Shown here: one piece after another, positions 25,479 through 38,613 of the stretch | Numbering within the stretch: the first letter of the stretch is position 1 | How the letters are laid out: each line of letters begins with the position of its first letter | Assembly (NCBI RefSeq): GCF_000764305.2 | Contig: NW_025947742.1 | Location: 310,001-374,000 of the forward strand | Reading direction: 5' to 3' | Source: Hyalella azteca | Taxonomy: Eukaryota; Arthropoda; Malacostraca; Amphipoda; Hyalellidae | Length of the DNA: 64,000 nt | Notes under the pieces: model-generated | The model's input: the letters and a program-made list of their open reading frames with translations, nothing else | Told to the model about the DNA's origin: nothing | Database searches by the model: none | Made by a program: the position numbers and the translations under genes

Positions 25479-25517
25479 CTGGTCCCATCTTACCCCATTG
25501 GGGTAAGATGGGACCAG
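25479..25517. repeat. Perfect 39-bp palindrome inside the TA-flanked element
   Basis: Two 19-bp arms (25479-25497 and 25499-25517) are exact reverse complements around a single T. Each arm is a variant of the element's terminal motif (GGGGTAAGATGGGACCAG), so two terminal motifs sit head to head. Confidence 0.9.
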
Positions 25518-26184
25518 GCATGGGGTAAGACAGGACCAACAGGTTATTCTTATGTTACAAGGTTTTTAATAAAAGTACAAATCTGATATTCAATATTATC
25601 CATCTAGAAACACATTATTTGATTAAACAACAACTTGTTACTGTTTTGTGTTGCGGGAAGTCAACTATAATATCAGTCACATTGAAGTTTTTGTTACGAG
25701 AAAACTTTGTTAAGCATAATAAAGGTGGGTTGGCTTTGGTTCATTGTAGAGCACTGCTAAATGTGTCCTGTATATTCCATTACCTAGTGTCATTGTCTGA
25801 AAAATTTTCACATTGGTAATAAAACCAATGGATAATAACTTAAGTGTCAGACATCATGAGTTTTCTTGCTAACTGCATTTGTGGTGCACTTCTTCAAACA
25901 TAGCTCATGCCTTCTCACAGAGTTGTGATCATAATTATTTTTCATGTTTCACACAATGATTTTCCCCCCAGCCAATCTTGCACATAGTTCTGCAGGTCAA
26001 TAATGGGAAGTGACATCCCTATTTTCTCCATCCCTTTGATGCACTTTAAAATAGTGCACTAAATTTCTCTAATTAAAAGAGCTAACAAGTTGAAGTTTGA
26101 GCCAAAGGTAAAAATTTTGAACAAAATACTCAATGTACTGACAGCACAATAATATATTCATTTAAAAACTATTTTTGATAAACT

Positions 26185-26338
26185 GTAGGGTAATAGAGGA
26201 CCATTTGTGGGGTAAGACAGGACCATTTGTGGGGTAAGACAGGACCATTTGTGGGGTAAGACAGGACCATTTGTGGGGTAAGACAGGACCATTTGTGGGG
26301 TAAGATAGGACCACTTGTGGAGTAATACAGGATCATTT
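26185..26338. repeat. 22-bp tandem array, seven copies of the terminal motif
   Basis: Units start at 26185, 26207, 26229, 26251, 26273, 26295 and 26317. The four middle units are identical; the outer ones have point changes. Each unit is the terminal core GGGGTAAGACAGGACC plus ATTTGT. Immediately after the array the same motif appears inverted (26341-26380). Confidence 0.95.
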
Positions 26339-26754
26339 AGTGGTCCTGTCTTACCCCATGTCCGGTCCTTTTTTACCCCATTTTAGAATACATGTCAGGC
26401 AGTGATGGTAGCAGGTAGGAATGCCTAGTATGTCTCAAAAGTTGCTTATTACTTGAGGTTACCTGCCTACATCCACAAACCTGGCCAAAAATTTTTTTGT
26501 TATTAGACAGAGCTTATTTCCCAAGCAGGGTTAACTATTTTGTGACCCTTCTTTACATAGGTTTTCTTTGAAAATTAGCCAGAAATTCATTATTTGCAGA
26601 AAAGGGGTGAAACAAGCACTGAAATGACAGGCAATGATTGCTCTAACATATTCTTTTGTCAAATTAAATTCAGTGCAATTAGAATGCATGCCATGGGCTG
26701 GTCCTTTCTTACCCCATGAAGGCTGCGATCCTGTCTTACCCCATTTGACTATAT

Positions 26755-29700
26755 ACGTAAAGGATGCTCAGGAAGCATACGCACGCAAAATAAGTTGGGA
26801 ATAAAGATACGATGGCTATGAATATGTATGCTCTTATAAAAAAAGAATGGCAACAGGTACCGAATTAAAAGCTGTCAATACAGGAAGTCATCATGATCGG
26901 GAGGTGCGCACAAGTCAACAAATCGTTCTTAAAAATATTTAAATATTGAATCTTTAATTAATTAACTTCCTGTACGATAAGGCCTCAGTCACCAGGCTTG
27001 TCACTGGCATGCGCCAGCGCTTTTATGAACACAGCCCAGATCCATACATAGCCTCACCCCTAATTAAAGCAGTGTTAAAAAAATTTGTGTTAAAACATCC
27101 CATTAAATTTTTCTGATATTCACGACACCGAATAGTAGAAATAAATTTCAAAATATATTTAGGAAACACACCATATGCAAGGCAGCAAGAGTCAGCTAAT
27201 CCTGCAAATTTGGGAGCAAACAGTATAAATATATAGAGCTAACAAAAAGAAGAAATGCATCATCACGAGAATTTAAGAGCATGTCGAAAGAAACGACCAG
27301 CTGCATGACAATTCAGGGAGAGAAGAAGAATGTAGAATGTGCGGGAAGGTCACACTGTCACTGGACACGCCAGCTGCAATGCTGCTACACTTCATCGTCT
27401 ATTTAAGCTCGTGCATAAATACGCGCTTGAGTTGTGGAGCCTCCTAACAAGCAAGAGTCTGACTGGAGGTCCAGCAGTCACTTGTGGTCAGGGTGCTGTC
27501 AATGACCGTCATGAGGCCGAATGAATAAGTCAAATGCAAACAATGTTCGTTGACAAAAAATGACGGGCTCGCCAAACTGGCCAAGCATTAGAGCCATCCA
27601 GTTATTTGGTCAGGGAAAAGGGTTCATCCGTTATAAGAGGTAATTAATTATATAATTAAATACTTGCTTGGCTTATAGGATGAGGTTCGAAATTTTATTT
27701 TTTAATGTATGAGATTCCTTCAGCAACATATTCGCAGTGAGAGAAATTTACGTTCTACTGTAAGAGATGCAAGGAAGAATCCTATGGAAAATAAAATGCA
27801 CACATACGCTATGACAAATCGGGAAAATCAGTATTCAGAATAGCATGTACATACTGCTGAAAGAAAGATGCAACATCCAACGAGAGCGTGGGCAGATAAT
27901 CGCCGCAGCCTAACCAGCAAGTCTTTAGCAGGCGAAGTTTGGCAACGAGAGGACGTAGTGACCTGGGACGAGAATGCGGCGCGGTGAGCAGCGCTACCAA
28001 GTGAGGCGACACCTTGAATGGTGGTCGCTGCGAGTAGGCAACCGCAGCTCAATGATCGTAAACTGAATCAACATAAATGAACTCTTCTAATGTATCCTCT
28101 TGTAATATAAGTTATCAACTACCTGATTTACTGGTGACTTTTTAGCTACAACTGGTCAAGCCTCAAAACTCTTCATTCGTTCATTAATCTTTGAAATAAA
28201 TTGGAAGATTGCTATTTTCCAGACATTAAATACTGAAAACTTTCCAACATTTTTCAACCAAGCATTTCTCACAAGAACAATCATGTAATTTTAATTGTGT
28301 CATCCAGCGCCATTCTGTCATTGTACTAAGAATTAGAATCAAAATCACAACTATAACTCTGCAATAATGTCATTTAAAAAGTAAAAATCGCCGAATGTCA
28401 ACACGAATATTCAACCGGCGATAATAATATTAAGCCTAATGATATAAGTCCCATTTTAAAGAACGGTTATTATTTCAACCGAATGTGATAAGTTTGAGTT
28501 GCAATTTACTGTACAAAGACCAAACTCTTGCACCAGAATTAACGGTTCTCTTCTTCGAACGTTGCATCGGTAGGCAACAAAGGGTCAATATACACCCAGT
28601 AACAGGGCCCGGAATGTGTTATAGGAGATGACCGGCCAAAGCCAGAACATGAGTGCAGCATTTCTGGCATAGCCAAGGACCAGTTAATATTTCGCTATTT
28701 CTTGCAAGGCAACAGACAAGAGAGGGCCTCAAGAGATACAAGCCTGGCATTAGGAGGCTGAGGCGCAAATCTCAGGAGATAAGAAGCTGCCTCATCCAAC
28801 ACGACGCCGGAATTTCAACAAAATACGGATAGCGCAAAGCCGAGCCCTGAAGACAACGCCTAACATTCAGGCCAGGTTGTACGAATCATGGGCAAAAAAT
28901 AATACTAGACTTAGGGCACATTTAAATGAAAGGAAGTTCCTGAAAACCGAGAAAATATTGAAAGGAATAAGTATTTACTACAGCAGTGGCTTTGTTCATT
29001 CAGTGCCACTTGCAGGTACGACGTACCACCTAAAAATACTACATGTTGGTCAGCAATACGTGTCATTTGCGCATTTTATATCAAGTAATTTCTTATTAAT
29101 TAACGAATAGTTACTAGTTAAATAACTAGCTGATATTATTATTAAGTACCTACTTAAAAGCGAAAAAAATGTCAAGTAAATTCATCATAAATGCAAATTG
29201 AAAACGTTTTTAAGACCACCAGCTAAAACATCAATTCAAACCTAAATAGAAATTAGCAGGGGAATTTCCTAGTCTTATAATTCTTAACTAAATTAGAAAA
29301 AGACTCGGAATACAAATTAACTCAAATTGATTCCTGCCCCGCTATAAGTGTCCGCGTACCATTTAGAATGTTCTTGAGTGACACTGGAGATGTTACTCGA
29401 ATTAGTTTAGGAAATACTGAACCACAGGACAAATGAGTGTTGGGAAACAGTTGGGAAAGAACAGGCAATATTAAATTAATTAGGAATATTTTATGCAAAG
29501 ATGATTCGGCTAAGGTCGTAGCATTTACCTCGAGTGTCCGTAAATTGAAGAAAATCTCCTTCCAGGAATTGAAATGCAAGAGACCAAGAACATTCTTGAG
29601 ACATGATGTCTTGGGTGACATCAAAAGCTTTATTAGAGAGATACGAGACGAGATCTGCACATACCAAAACTACGACCGAGTGTCTGAAAACCTTCTCCAA

Positions 29701-30802
29701 TAACAGCATCAAGTAAACACGAGCAACACAACGAGATGATGAGGGGCGGCACTCGCTGGTGAACGTCGTACATGAACGCCTTGCTCTTCCCTGCATCTGA
29801 TGACATCACAGCATTTGAGGCCCACGCAACGGATGACTTGTCCTTATACACTCCCTGCTCACTAGCTGGCTCGTGAATAAGCTCTGAACTTCATGAATTA
29901 TTACATCAAAAATATAGATAAACTAGAATATTGAATTCATGCGAAATTTTTAAATGCACACTTCTTACGTCAGTTACAATTAAATTGTCACCATAGAAGA
30001 TGACGATGCTCATTTCAGTGTTCATTAGAAGTGTTCAATATAAGGAAGCCAATAGTGCAACAAAGTCGGATCTTATTTGTCAATCTTATTTGTCGGAGAT
30101 GGAATAGACTGGAATGCACGCAACAGAGATCGGCTTGCGGTCAATGTTACAATAGCAGAGAATGTTACCCATGATGGCTAGTCTGAATAAACCCAAGAGC
30201 TCTACAAATGTCAGTATATGTTTTTATTGGGCACGCGAGGCAGCTTTAAATCACGGCCTGCATGGAGAAGCTCTAAGCGAAATCGGATCTTTGCAATACC
30301 GCAAACAGCAGCGATCACGAAACTTTACTATTATAGCCTTCGTATACAGGTTACGAGCGCCGGGCTGTGTCGGGACGCGAGTAGCGTTAGCATTAGCAGT
30401 GCGTCTGAAAAACATTTATTTCTCAAAAAAAACTAGACTTAATGAAACCTTCTTCTTCGAAGTCAAAAAGCAATCAATGATTGATAAAACATAGGCAGTG
30501 TGTAATTTTTATTGCGGGCTTCAGCCAAATCGATTGAAAAGCAACCAAAGCTAACACCAATTCGCTAGCTTTGGGATTATTTCATGTCAATAATTTGTTT
30601 CGAGAAACTGTGAAAGCGAAATTTTTTTACCACCCAGTAGAGAACCTACACTCAGAGAATTGCGTAAGACTTTGTCCACAAAGCGACACACATTTTGCCC
30701 TTGCGTGGGATTTCTTGACTTAATATGGCTCGGACAAAAAAAGTCCGGCGCTAAGTCCGCTCTCTTCACTTTCTGTGAGTAAGAAAGTGTAATTCATTAC
30801 TT
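26755..30802. other. Mixed AT-rich DNA, no gene seen
   Basis: No supportable gene. A GC-richer patch lies at about 28560-28880. The few frames of 60-110 codons on either strand begin at arbitrary or non-ATG codons and show no recognisable motif. Confidence 0.45.
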
Positions 30803-30952
30803 GGAAAAAATATAACTCAGTACTCACTGCAGTGAGTGACAAGAGAGCGCATTTTTTGTCAACGAAAACGTGAAGTCACGGACGGACGGACAGACAGACA
30901 AGGCGAGCACAATAGTGCCTTTTTTTCATAAATGAGAAAATGCGCTAAAAAG
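30803..30952. repeat. Dispersed repeat, copy A, with inverted ends
   Basis: Closely matches copy B at 34250-34409. Shared landmarks in order: ATATAACTCAGTA, CACTGCAGTGAGTGAC, GAGAGCGCATTTT, ACGGACGGACGGACAGACAG, GGCGAGCACAATAGTGC and GAGAAAATGCGCT. AGCGCATTTT at 30846 and its inverse AAAATGCGCT ending at 30946 form inverted ends. In this copy the left arm has changed from TTTTCTC to TTTTTTG. Probably a small non-autonomous transposon. Confidence 0.8.
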
Positions 30953-33900
30953 ACCATTTCATATCTGTGAGTGTAACGTCACCGTGATGCAGCGCATGTG
31001 TAGAGTAGCGGAGCAGCAGCACATGCGGTATGGCCGTATGAGTCACGCGCACAACATTGATCGAGCAGATCGCATGCGCTGCAGCCGTCATCTCCGCGCG
31101 TCTTGGGGGCCTTACTTCACGTCACGCTTCCGAAGGTAGAATTCGGGTAATGCTTCCGTTCCATACAAATGTTAAGAGAAAAAATTATTGAAACTTGCTT
31201 ATAGGTACAACCTCGCGAGGGTCAATTATCTTATCTTTCGCATTCGTGACTTTGCGATAGATTTGAGAGTAAATTTTAGATAAGAGAAAGGGAGACAAAA
31301 TTGCAATAAAAGGAATAAATAATTTTTCATAAATACATGAAAAATAAGAAACCAGACCAGACAGAAACGAAAGCAGGGGCGCTAAACATGATGAAGCCAC
31401 CACGGAAGGACATGTCGTACGTCAGAGGAAAACTTTCTCAATTTGTGGCGTGAGGCAAGTAAACACGACCTGCCTTCTTGTTCTGCGTGGTAAAATTAAA
31501 GAGATACTGCGCATGCCTCGGTAACGTCTTCTGTAGAAACATTGAAAATTGAAGTAAATCTAATAATTAGGCAGCGGTCGAGGGCGGTTCACAACTTTAG
31601 AAATATTTTACGTCCTACTTTATATTCTCCATATAAATTAATATCATTTATGACGCAGTGAGCAGATAAATTTTTCAGATACTCGTAAAAATTTCCACAG
31701 TCAAATTGGAGAGAGGGACAGTTGAGCAGGACCGAAAATCCGACACAAGCCATCGCTATTGACATTGGTGTGACCTCGAGCCATTCATGATCATTAGCCG
31801 GGTCTTCGTCTGTCTAGGAATTTTGGGCTCACGCTCACCGGGTTATAAAATGCTTGAAACAGAAGCAAGAACAGTTTCCCATTGTAATTTGTCATTATAA
31901 TTCCCTCATTTTAAAAAAATAAAGCAAGTAATTCATTCGCAATAAAGTTAAGAGTGATTGATAAAATTCCGGAGGTAACAAAATCTGAGCATAAAATGTC
32001 AATTGCAGGACTGTCCCTCCATTCACTCGCGGTCCCTTTTCACTGTTCAAGAAATGAAAAAAGTTTTGGAAGTGAGGAAGGCGGAGACACCGAGCTCTGC
32101 ATCCTGCCATCATTAGCGTCTGGCGGAAACTGTGAAGCGTTCGTGGCTCTACGAAATTATTAGCGCGTACCTCATCAATGCTACCGAGCAACAGCGACAA
32201 CTTAAGAGCACAGAGGTATAATATATATGCAATTGTATTTTAATCTTGTACTGTAGACGATAAATAAAAACACGAAACAACTCTTCATGACACTACCAGA
32301 TTCATTAGAGAAATTAATTAAACATAAGAAATAAACTAATACTCTTAATAAATCAAGTTCAACAACATATATAATACAAAATTTATCCTCAAGAGTAACT
32401 GGTATTAACAGAAATTTCCCTGCACTTCCCGTGTTGCTGAACAGGTTTTTAAAAAACGGGTAATTTAGACGATGTGTACGGATTCAGCAATGAATTCTTA
32501 GCAAGATCACAAGGAGAATGAGAGCGACTGCTCGCACGCTTTAATCCACCATGAGCATGATCGTAATGCGAGTTCGTCATGAGCACCGAGTTAGGACTTA
32601 AGAGCGACAAGCGCAGTTGCACGAGCAGCCTCCTATAGGAACAGGAAATACCTGAGGACACTCTGGGGCAGGCACCAGATAGTGGTAGTTCTCAACCACA
32701 CAACAACGTACCTGCAAGAAGAAACAGGGCGTTAAAAACAATGAACAAATTTCTTTGACATATAATTTTCAGTCAACAACCTGAATGAATTCATCAGCTG
32801 CACAAATAATAAAAGCTCCAACATATTGTCTTAGTCCTCAGTAGCCTCGTTGAATCCCTAGGTTGGGCGCAAACTTCTGGAGATGGCGGCGCATCACACT
32901 CCAGCGGCAAAGTCACTATACCAAATACAGAATCAGGGCCCAGGCTTTTAGAAAAGTAATCAAAAGGCCTCACCATCTTAAAGGCGATCAACTACGCGCA
33001 GGGCTTCAAGAAAAAATAATGATTAGTTGGCAAGTCCACTAATCAAACAACACACAAAAGCTTTCAAGTAACAAAAATAATTAAAGGGCCTCGTCAACTG
33101 AGCTTCGCGCTGATGACCATAATTCTGATTTAGCGGCTAAGTTGCAATCCTAATTTAGCGGCTTGGCCGACTAGGCTATCAGCACGCACAAGGCTTCAAG
33201 CAACATAGCCATAATTAAGCAAACTAGTGAACAATCAATGATGCGCAGAGAGCAAACGCTTGAGTTCAGATAAGGTCCCAATAAAGGCGAGGACACAAGG
33301 CAAGAGACTAAAGGGAATCGCCCACTTTTCGCCTACACCACAAAGGAGCTCGGTCTGTACGCATTCTCGCACTCGCCCACTGCAGCTGATAACTGCAACC
33401 CTTTAGGCAACGAGGACTCCCAAGCGGACGACTCAACTGCTTCCAATTTACCGATGGAAGCGCAAGTGCGCCCTTGAGGCTGTCAGAGACTGGCGTGCTT
33501 GACATTGAGTAAATAGAAACAAGAATTCATGAAATTTATTCGAACTACCAACACCATTAATTATTTTCATCAATGGAAGATTTCACTAATATTAAATTAA
33601 TATTAACGTATATTAATGGTGCTGTAAATGCACTTTTTGGTAGAAACATGGACTGAACACGTTATTACCAGGGAATTGCGATTTGACCGCTACTTGAATA
33701 GCTAAAAATAGATGCCACCATCAACAATGCATTGGTTGATATGGAGACCATGCACCTACAAACTCAAAGAAGTTTTTACAGCAATAAATGCAATGACTGA
33801 ATTGAAGGGGAAGTTGTGCTTGTTTGGATGGTGTAGTCAAAGCTCCTGCATTAGAATCATAAAAACAAATACAACACCAGAGATTTGATAAATACATCAG

Positions 33901-34249
33901 TCCTCGTCTTTATCTGGTTGCATGCCAGTTCCTATCACAAAACAAAACCTGACCTCGCTTATAAATGAAATAAAAAAGCATGTGAATAGACTGTGGACAT
34001 TAATCCATTGAATCTTGCCCTTTTAATGGTCATTCGCCATAACCACCAAACTTAGATTCGTGCTAGGATAAAGTTGGTCAAGTTCTCGTCGTCATGTAGA
34101 ATGTTTAAGAATCACTTTTCATAGAACGCACTACAGCTAGAAAATTTACTAAGAATGAATTGCAGAATTCTCGGCAAACTCAATGTCTACTGAGAATATA
34201 TTTTCAGCTTTTGCACTCATTCACACTAAGTAGAAAAATAAGTTGGGGA
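30953..34249. other. AT-rich DNA between the two dispersed repeat copies
   Basis: No gene seen. A GC-richer patch at about 30980-31120 has no long frame. At 32996-33220 a degenerate phrase (GGCTTCAAG...ATAATTAA-like) recurs three times at irregular spacing, along with a duplicated ATTTAGCGGCT (33126 and 33155). Confidence 0.45.
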
Positions 34250-34409
34250 TTGAAAAAAATATAACTCAGTACCTACTCACTGCAGTGAGTGACAGAGAGC
34301 GCATTTTCTCGTCGACGAAAACTTGAGGTCACGGACGGACGGACAGACAGACGGACATGGCGAGCACAATAGTGCATTTTTTCCAAAAATGAGAAAATGC
34401 GCTAAAAAT
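34250..34409. repeat. Dispersed repeat, copy B, with perfect 13-bp inverted ends
   Basis: Same element as at 30803-30952. Here the arms AGCGCATTTTCTC (34298-34310) and GAGAAAATGCGCT (34391-34403) are exact inverses, enclosing a GGAC/AGAC run and GGCGAGCACAATAGTGC. Homology extends about 50 bp left of the inverted repeat, including the self-complementary CACTGCAGTG, so the mobile unit may be larger than the 106-bp inverted-repeat core. Confidence 0.82.
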
Positions 34410-37400
34410 ACTTCATGCGTTACATGACACAAACAATGAGGAATGGTGGAACATTGTATTTAATACAAGTGTCGGATTAGCAATTCAAAATAATATCTGT
34501 GCGAGTAAAATATTTTAGCTAGTATCTTATAACCAAGTATTCATGGCAACCTGCTTGTCATAATTAAAAAAAAAGAGACTTTGGGCAGTTTAGTGTTTAC
34601 TGCATATTTTTATCATTCTCCAACAATTTTTCTATTCACATGAAGTATCAAATGATATTATAGTTGATACTTCCTGGTTTGATATCAAATGAGTAATGCT
34701 TTCGTATGTGAAAACTGTATATATATATTAGTTTAAAAAGGATCAATCTTTGGGTGATCCTTACCTATTCGAAGCATCAGCTATTAGCGATCCATACTTA
34801 GAAATATCCATCAGTCAATATCTAGATTCCAAGCAATAAATTTAGTAAAATGTATGAATGAGCATTCCATTTATTCACATCCATCTTACAATTACTATAG
34901 GGCATCAGAAATACTGCTTTCATGTTAAAAATCCGCGACGGGATAGCAAGTGGGCAGGTAGCTTTCTGGACAGGTATCCGGAGCAACCCTGAAGCTAATC
35001 GTTCGCATACGAAACTATCATTAAGATATTAATAAATTTTTGCAATAAATATCGCCGAAATGAATTCGGCCTGCGTGGATTTTACGATACGCATGCACAC
35101 GCTTCGTCCCCCATCACGTGTATAGGCACTCCACTCGCATGGCCTTTGCGAATGGCCGTATTTACTGCATGTCTGAGAAACGGAAGCGAAAGTAAGCATC
35201 AACTTGTTCGTAAAGAGGAAAAGAAAGTTATTTCAAAAGACGCACAGAGCGAAGCCAAGAGCAGAGCAAAGAGCGCACAATTTCAGCGTGGAGTCGCAGC
35301 AGAAAAGCGGCCCATTTTAGTGCAGTTGTTCCGGATATTGCGGTGTCTGGCGGGTTCAACAGAAAGCAACTCGGCTCGTTCGCCACTCACGCTCAAACAT
35401 TTTACGGATGGGAAAAAAACTGAAACCTGAATTGAAACTTCAATATAATTTACTGACGTTGAGCTTTTTGTCGAGGCATGAAGGTTTCAAATGCTTTCTT
35501 GTTGTAAATCAAAACACGAATTACGATAAAAAAAAATACAAAGCTGTGCCAAACAGTATAATAGATTTCTGATAATCGCAACAAAAATGTGGCTACTCTT
35601 TACAAAATTTGATGTATACAGTTATAACAATTTTCAGAGAATAAAAACCCATTTAACACAACACTTACAACTCGTGATGCCGTAAACTTTAGAGGCTAGG
35701 AAGCTAACCTAAATTCTATGTTGAATAGCAAAAATAACTTTCCGTACAAAAAAAGTTAATTCAAAACATCATAGCAATATATTCAGCGCGCTGCTTGAAC
35801 TTTCCAACACATGCGGCGATCACGGTAGAAGTTCCGAGTCGAAACAAAGCCTTATGAATAAAAAACATAAGGCGAAGAGCGAAAGAATTGAGGGAAGTCT
35901 CTGCGAAGAAGTCGATACGACGCGCCCTTACCCTGCATAGCTCACGCAAGCACAGAACTGCTGTTGTTGCTGCGACAACAGCTTCGTCAGTCCAGCGACC
36001 GCACTATAAATGCATCGATTATTGGCCTGTAGTCGACACGCAGTCTGCTGGCTACAGGGGACACTGTTCATAATTGAAATGGAATGAGGGTGCTTCAGAG
36101 TAAATATTCACAAGCAATATTGCACACAAGCTAACTATCAACAGCCAGACGAAAATGTGATCCTATGACTTAGTTTAAACAGCTATTTCATCTATTTATA
36201 AATCATAAATCAATGTCATTCAAAAAAGGACGATGCACCGAAGAGACGTTTATTCATTGTTATTATAGGTAAACTAACATTACTGACATTATTGGTTAAC
36301 TAACATAAAACTAACATTACTGAAAACAATCAGGAAAAACCTTATTATTTTCATGATCAGTTTTTAAAACAACTGAATCAGTACCAATATGTTGATATTA
36401 AATTATGCCACTGGCGAAGTAGTTTAATTCATTCAAATTTTAGACCATAACAACTATTTATAAACAACAATAAACTAAAAATGCGACGATGAAAATAATA
36501 CCATCATGAATCCTGATCTAAAATCATAACACAGATAAGCCATTTTCTTCCAAAATTTCATTCCATGGCTGAAACAACTGATCTAGTGCCGTGAGTAAAC
36601 GAAGAAAATGAGCGCGCTAGTAAACGATCAAACTGGCGACACCCACCAGCGCACAAGCCACGGCGGCGCCGCCTGATCGATAGCACAGAACTGTTGCGGC
36701 TCGCGCGGGCCAGCGCTAGGCGGTGCAGGCGCTGCTCATTTGCGATGTCCAAGCTTTGACGGCCAGGTTATAAACAATGCTTTCAATATCGTCCATAGAT
36801 ATACCAATCAGTAGCCTAGTCGATAGCATTGGGATTGTGCACGAGGAACATGATTAGTCATTCACTGAACATTGCAGTCAAGAGCTGCAGTCCAAGGAGT
36901 TGCATACAAATGAAATACAATCGGAAATTGTGAGGCGACTCAGACCAGACATTCCTTGACTGGGATGAATTAGATTAGTTTCAAAATGAAATTTATTCGC
37001 TAATTCATAGTCGCAACATAAATACATAAGAAGCACACGAACTGTTACATCAAAACGAACGTTAATGGAGCATAGGAGTAAGGTCACATTCATCATTCTT
37101 GATGTAGTTATTAATATGAGTGTACCAATAATTCAAAGTTATTGTTATTAAATGCCTTAAGCAACCTTTGCATCAGCACTTCATTGAAACGCACACAGAG
37201 TTTCCCATTAAAGGGAACAATCGTGATAAGCGTTTCCCATTATGCGAACAATAACACGATACAATATTACCAGGGAATCATTTCGTCACGTCAAAATGTC
37301 ATTGACCTGTCATTTGGTCGAGAGTCTGAGTCTAGACAGCATAAACACGCAGGCCGTGCCCGACGTGCTTCGGTCTCCAAAAGACCACAAAAGGTCACTG

Positions 37401-38076
37401 GAACACAACCGTCACGTAATGAGAGCCCATTCAGCCCATTAAGAAGCCTTTTGCAAGGACTTTCACATTTCACAGGTAATAGAAAACCGCCTTTTAAAAA
37501 GTTATTGGCATATAAACTTTTTGAATTTTTTATCGCACGTACCAGTAAAGTACCAAGGCGTAGGATACTTTAAGGCTCGCCCACGAGGCAATAAACTAAC
37601 ACGATAGTTTCTATCGGAGTCTGTGACAGGCGATAGTTTGCATAGCGCGGTGAGGGCGGACCACAGCTAACAGCAAGGCGAGACGCGAGCTCTGATAACA
37701 TGTACACACAACGGCATCTGATACTGCGGCAAATATAGTGTATTTCCTTGTGATAATTCAGTAAATTATTTTTGAACATTTACTGCTTCTCATTCGATAT
37801 CAAAGTAACGAAAGGAGGAAATATACTAATGACTTTTATTGTAAGTCATTTGATATGTTATAGGTACAAATTTAAATTCAACGACAGACTTTTGCTAATC
37901 GGACCCGGATCTTTGAGGTACACATTCTACGCCAACCTTCATGATTAAATTTATACAATTAAAAATCTTAACCAATATCGAACCGGCATGTGTGAATAAT
38001 AGATCTGAATGAATATGCAGGAATAATCTGTCAACCTAAAATTGAAAAAATAGATATAGAAGGATTGGATGAATGG
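34410..38076. other. AT-rich DNA, no gene seen
   Basis: No supportable gene. A small hairpin at 34642-34672 has 10-bp perfect arms (GAAGTATCAA). A GC-rich patch at about 36600-36750 carries a 64-codon minus-strand frame rich in Arg with no recognisable motif. A 94-codon plus-strand frame at 35146-35430 is Lys/Ser-rich and unproven. Confidence 0.45.
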
Positions 38077-38139
38077 CTATAAATGGATCACCACAAAAGT
38101 ACACAAATTCAATATAAAACAAATGTTGTGAAAGCTCAC

Positions 38140-38613
38140 CGATGTAATTTCTGGCACTCTCTTCCATCTCTTGCGTCCCACAGGCCGCCCTTGAGGGCTG
38201 ATATGTGACGAGTATAGCTGAGTGGTTATCACCGTATAGTCCGACGACAAACATGTTTCAGAAGGAAGGCACGAGGTTGACGAGGTGAAATAGGCACGAT
38301 TTGAGTGAGTCAATGAATGTTCTCTATTGTACCGATCCCTGCTACTGCCCAGAGTGTTGCGACGCTGCAAGGGTGGGTCTGAAGAGCGTTGTTGAGCAGC
38401 ACGGGCCCGAGCAGCGTGGCGGGCCCCGGCGCTGGGACATTTAGCGACTCTCGTACTGCGTCTTCCGCTTCTCAGCTCGACTGAAGTGACTGTAGTGTTG
38501 ATATGAGCGGGCTTGAAGAACGTCTCACGCGAGGAGTCGTCAGAGTGAGAAGGAGAAGACGGCGACCACGAACAGAGCAGACTGCTGGAGCGAGCTAGGC
38601 CCAGAGAGCACAT
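38140..38613 (-). CDS. Candidate 5' exon in a GC-rich island, ending in a splice donor
   Basis: The stretch 38.1-38.95 kb is the most GC-rich in the window. On the minus strand a frame starting at ATG 38613 runs 158 codons to TCG|GTGAGC, with donor GT at 38139-38138 in phase 0. The product would be rich in Ser, Arg and Thr. In another frame the same donor would follow a short segment starting at ATG 38167 (MEESARNYI), which has G at -3 and +4, in phase 1. This could be a promoter-proximal exon of the minus-strand gene at 2.4-8.2 kb, about 30 kb upstream, or of another gene. GC-rich DNA has fewer stops, so the open frame is weak evidence; the donor is the better clue. Confidence 0.25.

Larger units (their letters stand above)
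25301..26754. mobile_element. TA-flanked non-autonomous DNA transposon, family with GGGGTAAGACAGGACC ends
   Basis: The left end reads ATATAGTCAGATGGGGTAAG followed by ACAGGACC. The right end, inverted, reads ATATAGTCAAATGGGGTAAG followed by ACAGGAT. These are near-perfect terminal inverted repeats of about 28 bp ending in TA-rich target sequence, as expected for a Tc1/mariner-like or other TA-targeting element (superfamily inferred). The terminal core GGGGTAAGACAGGACC recurs inside at least ten more times in both orientations: a 39-bp palindrome, a 22-bp array and inverted copies near 26341 and 26698. The longest internal frame is only 66 codons, so no transposase is encoded. Confidence 0.85.
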
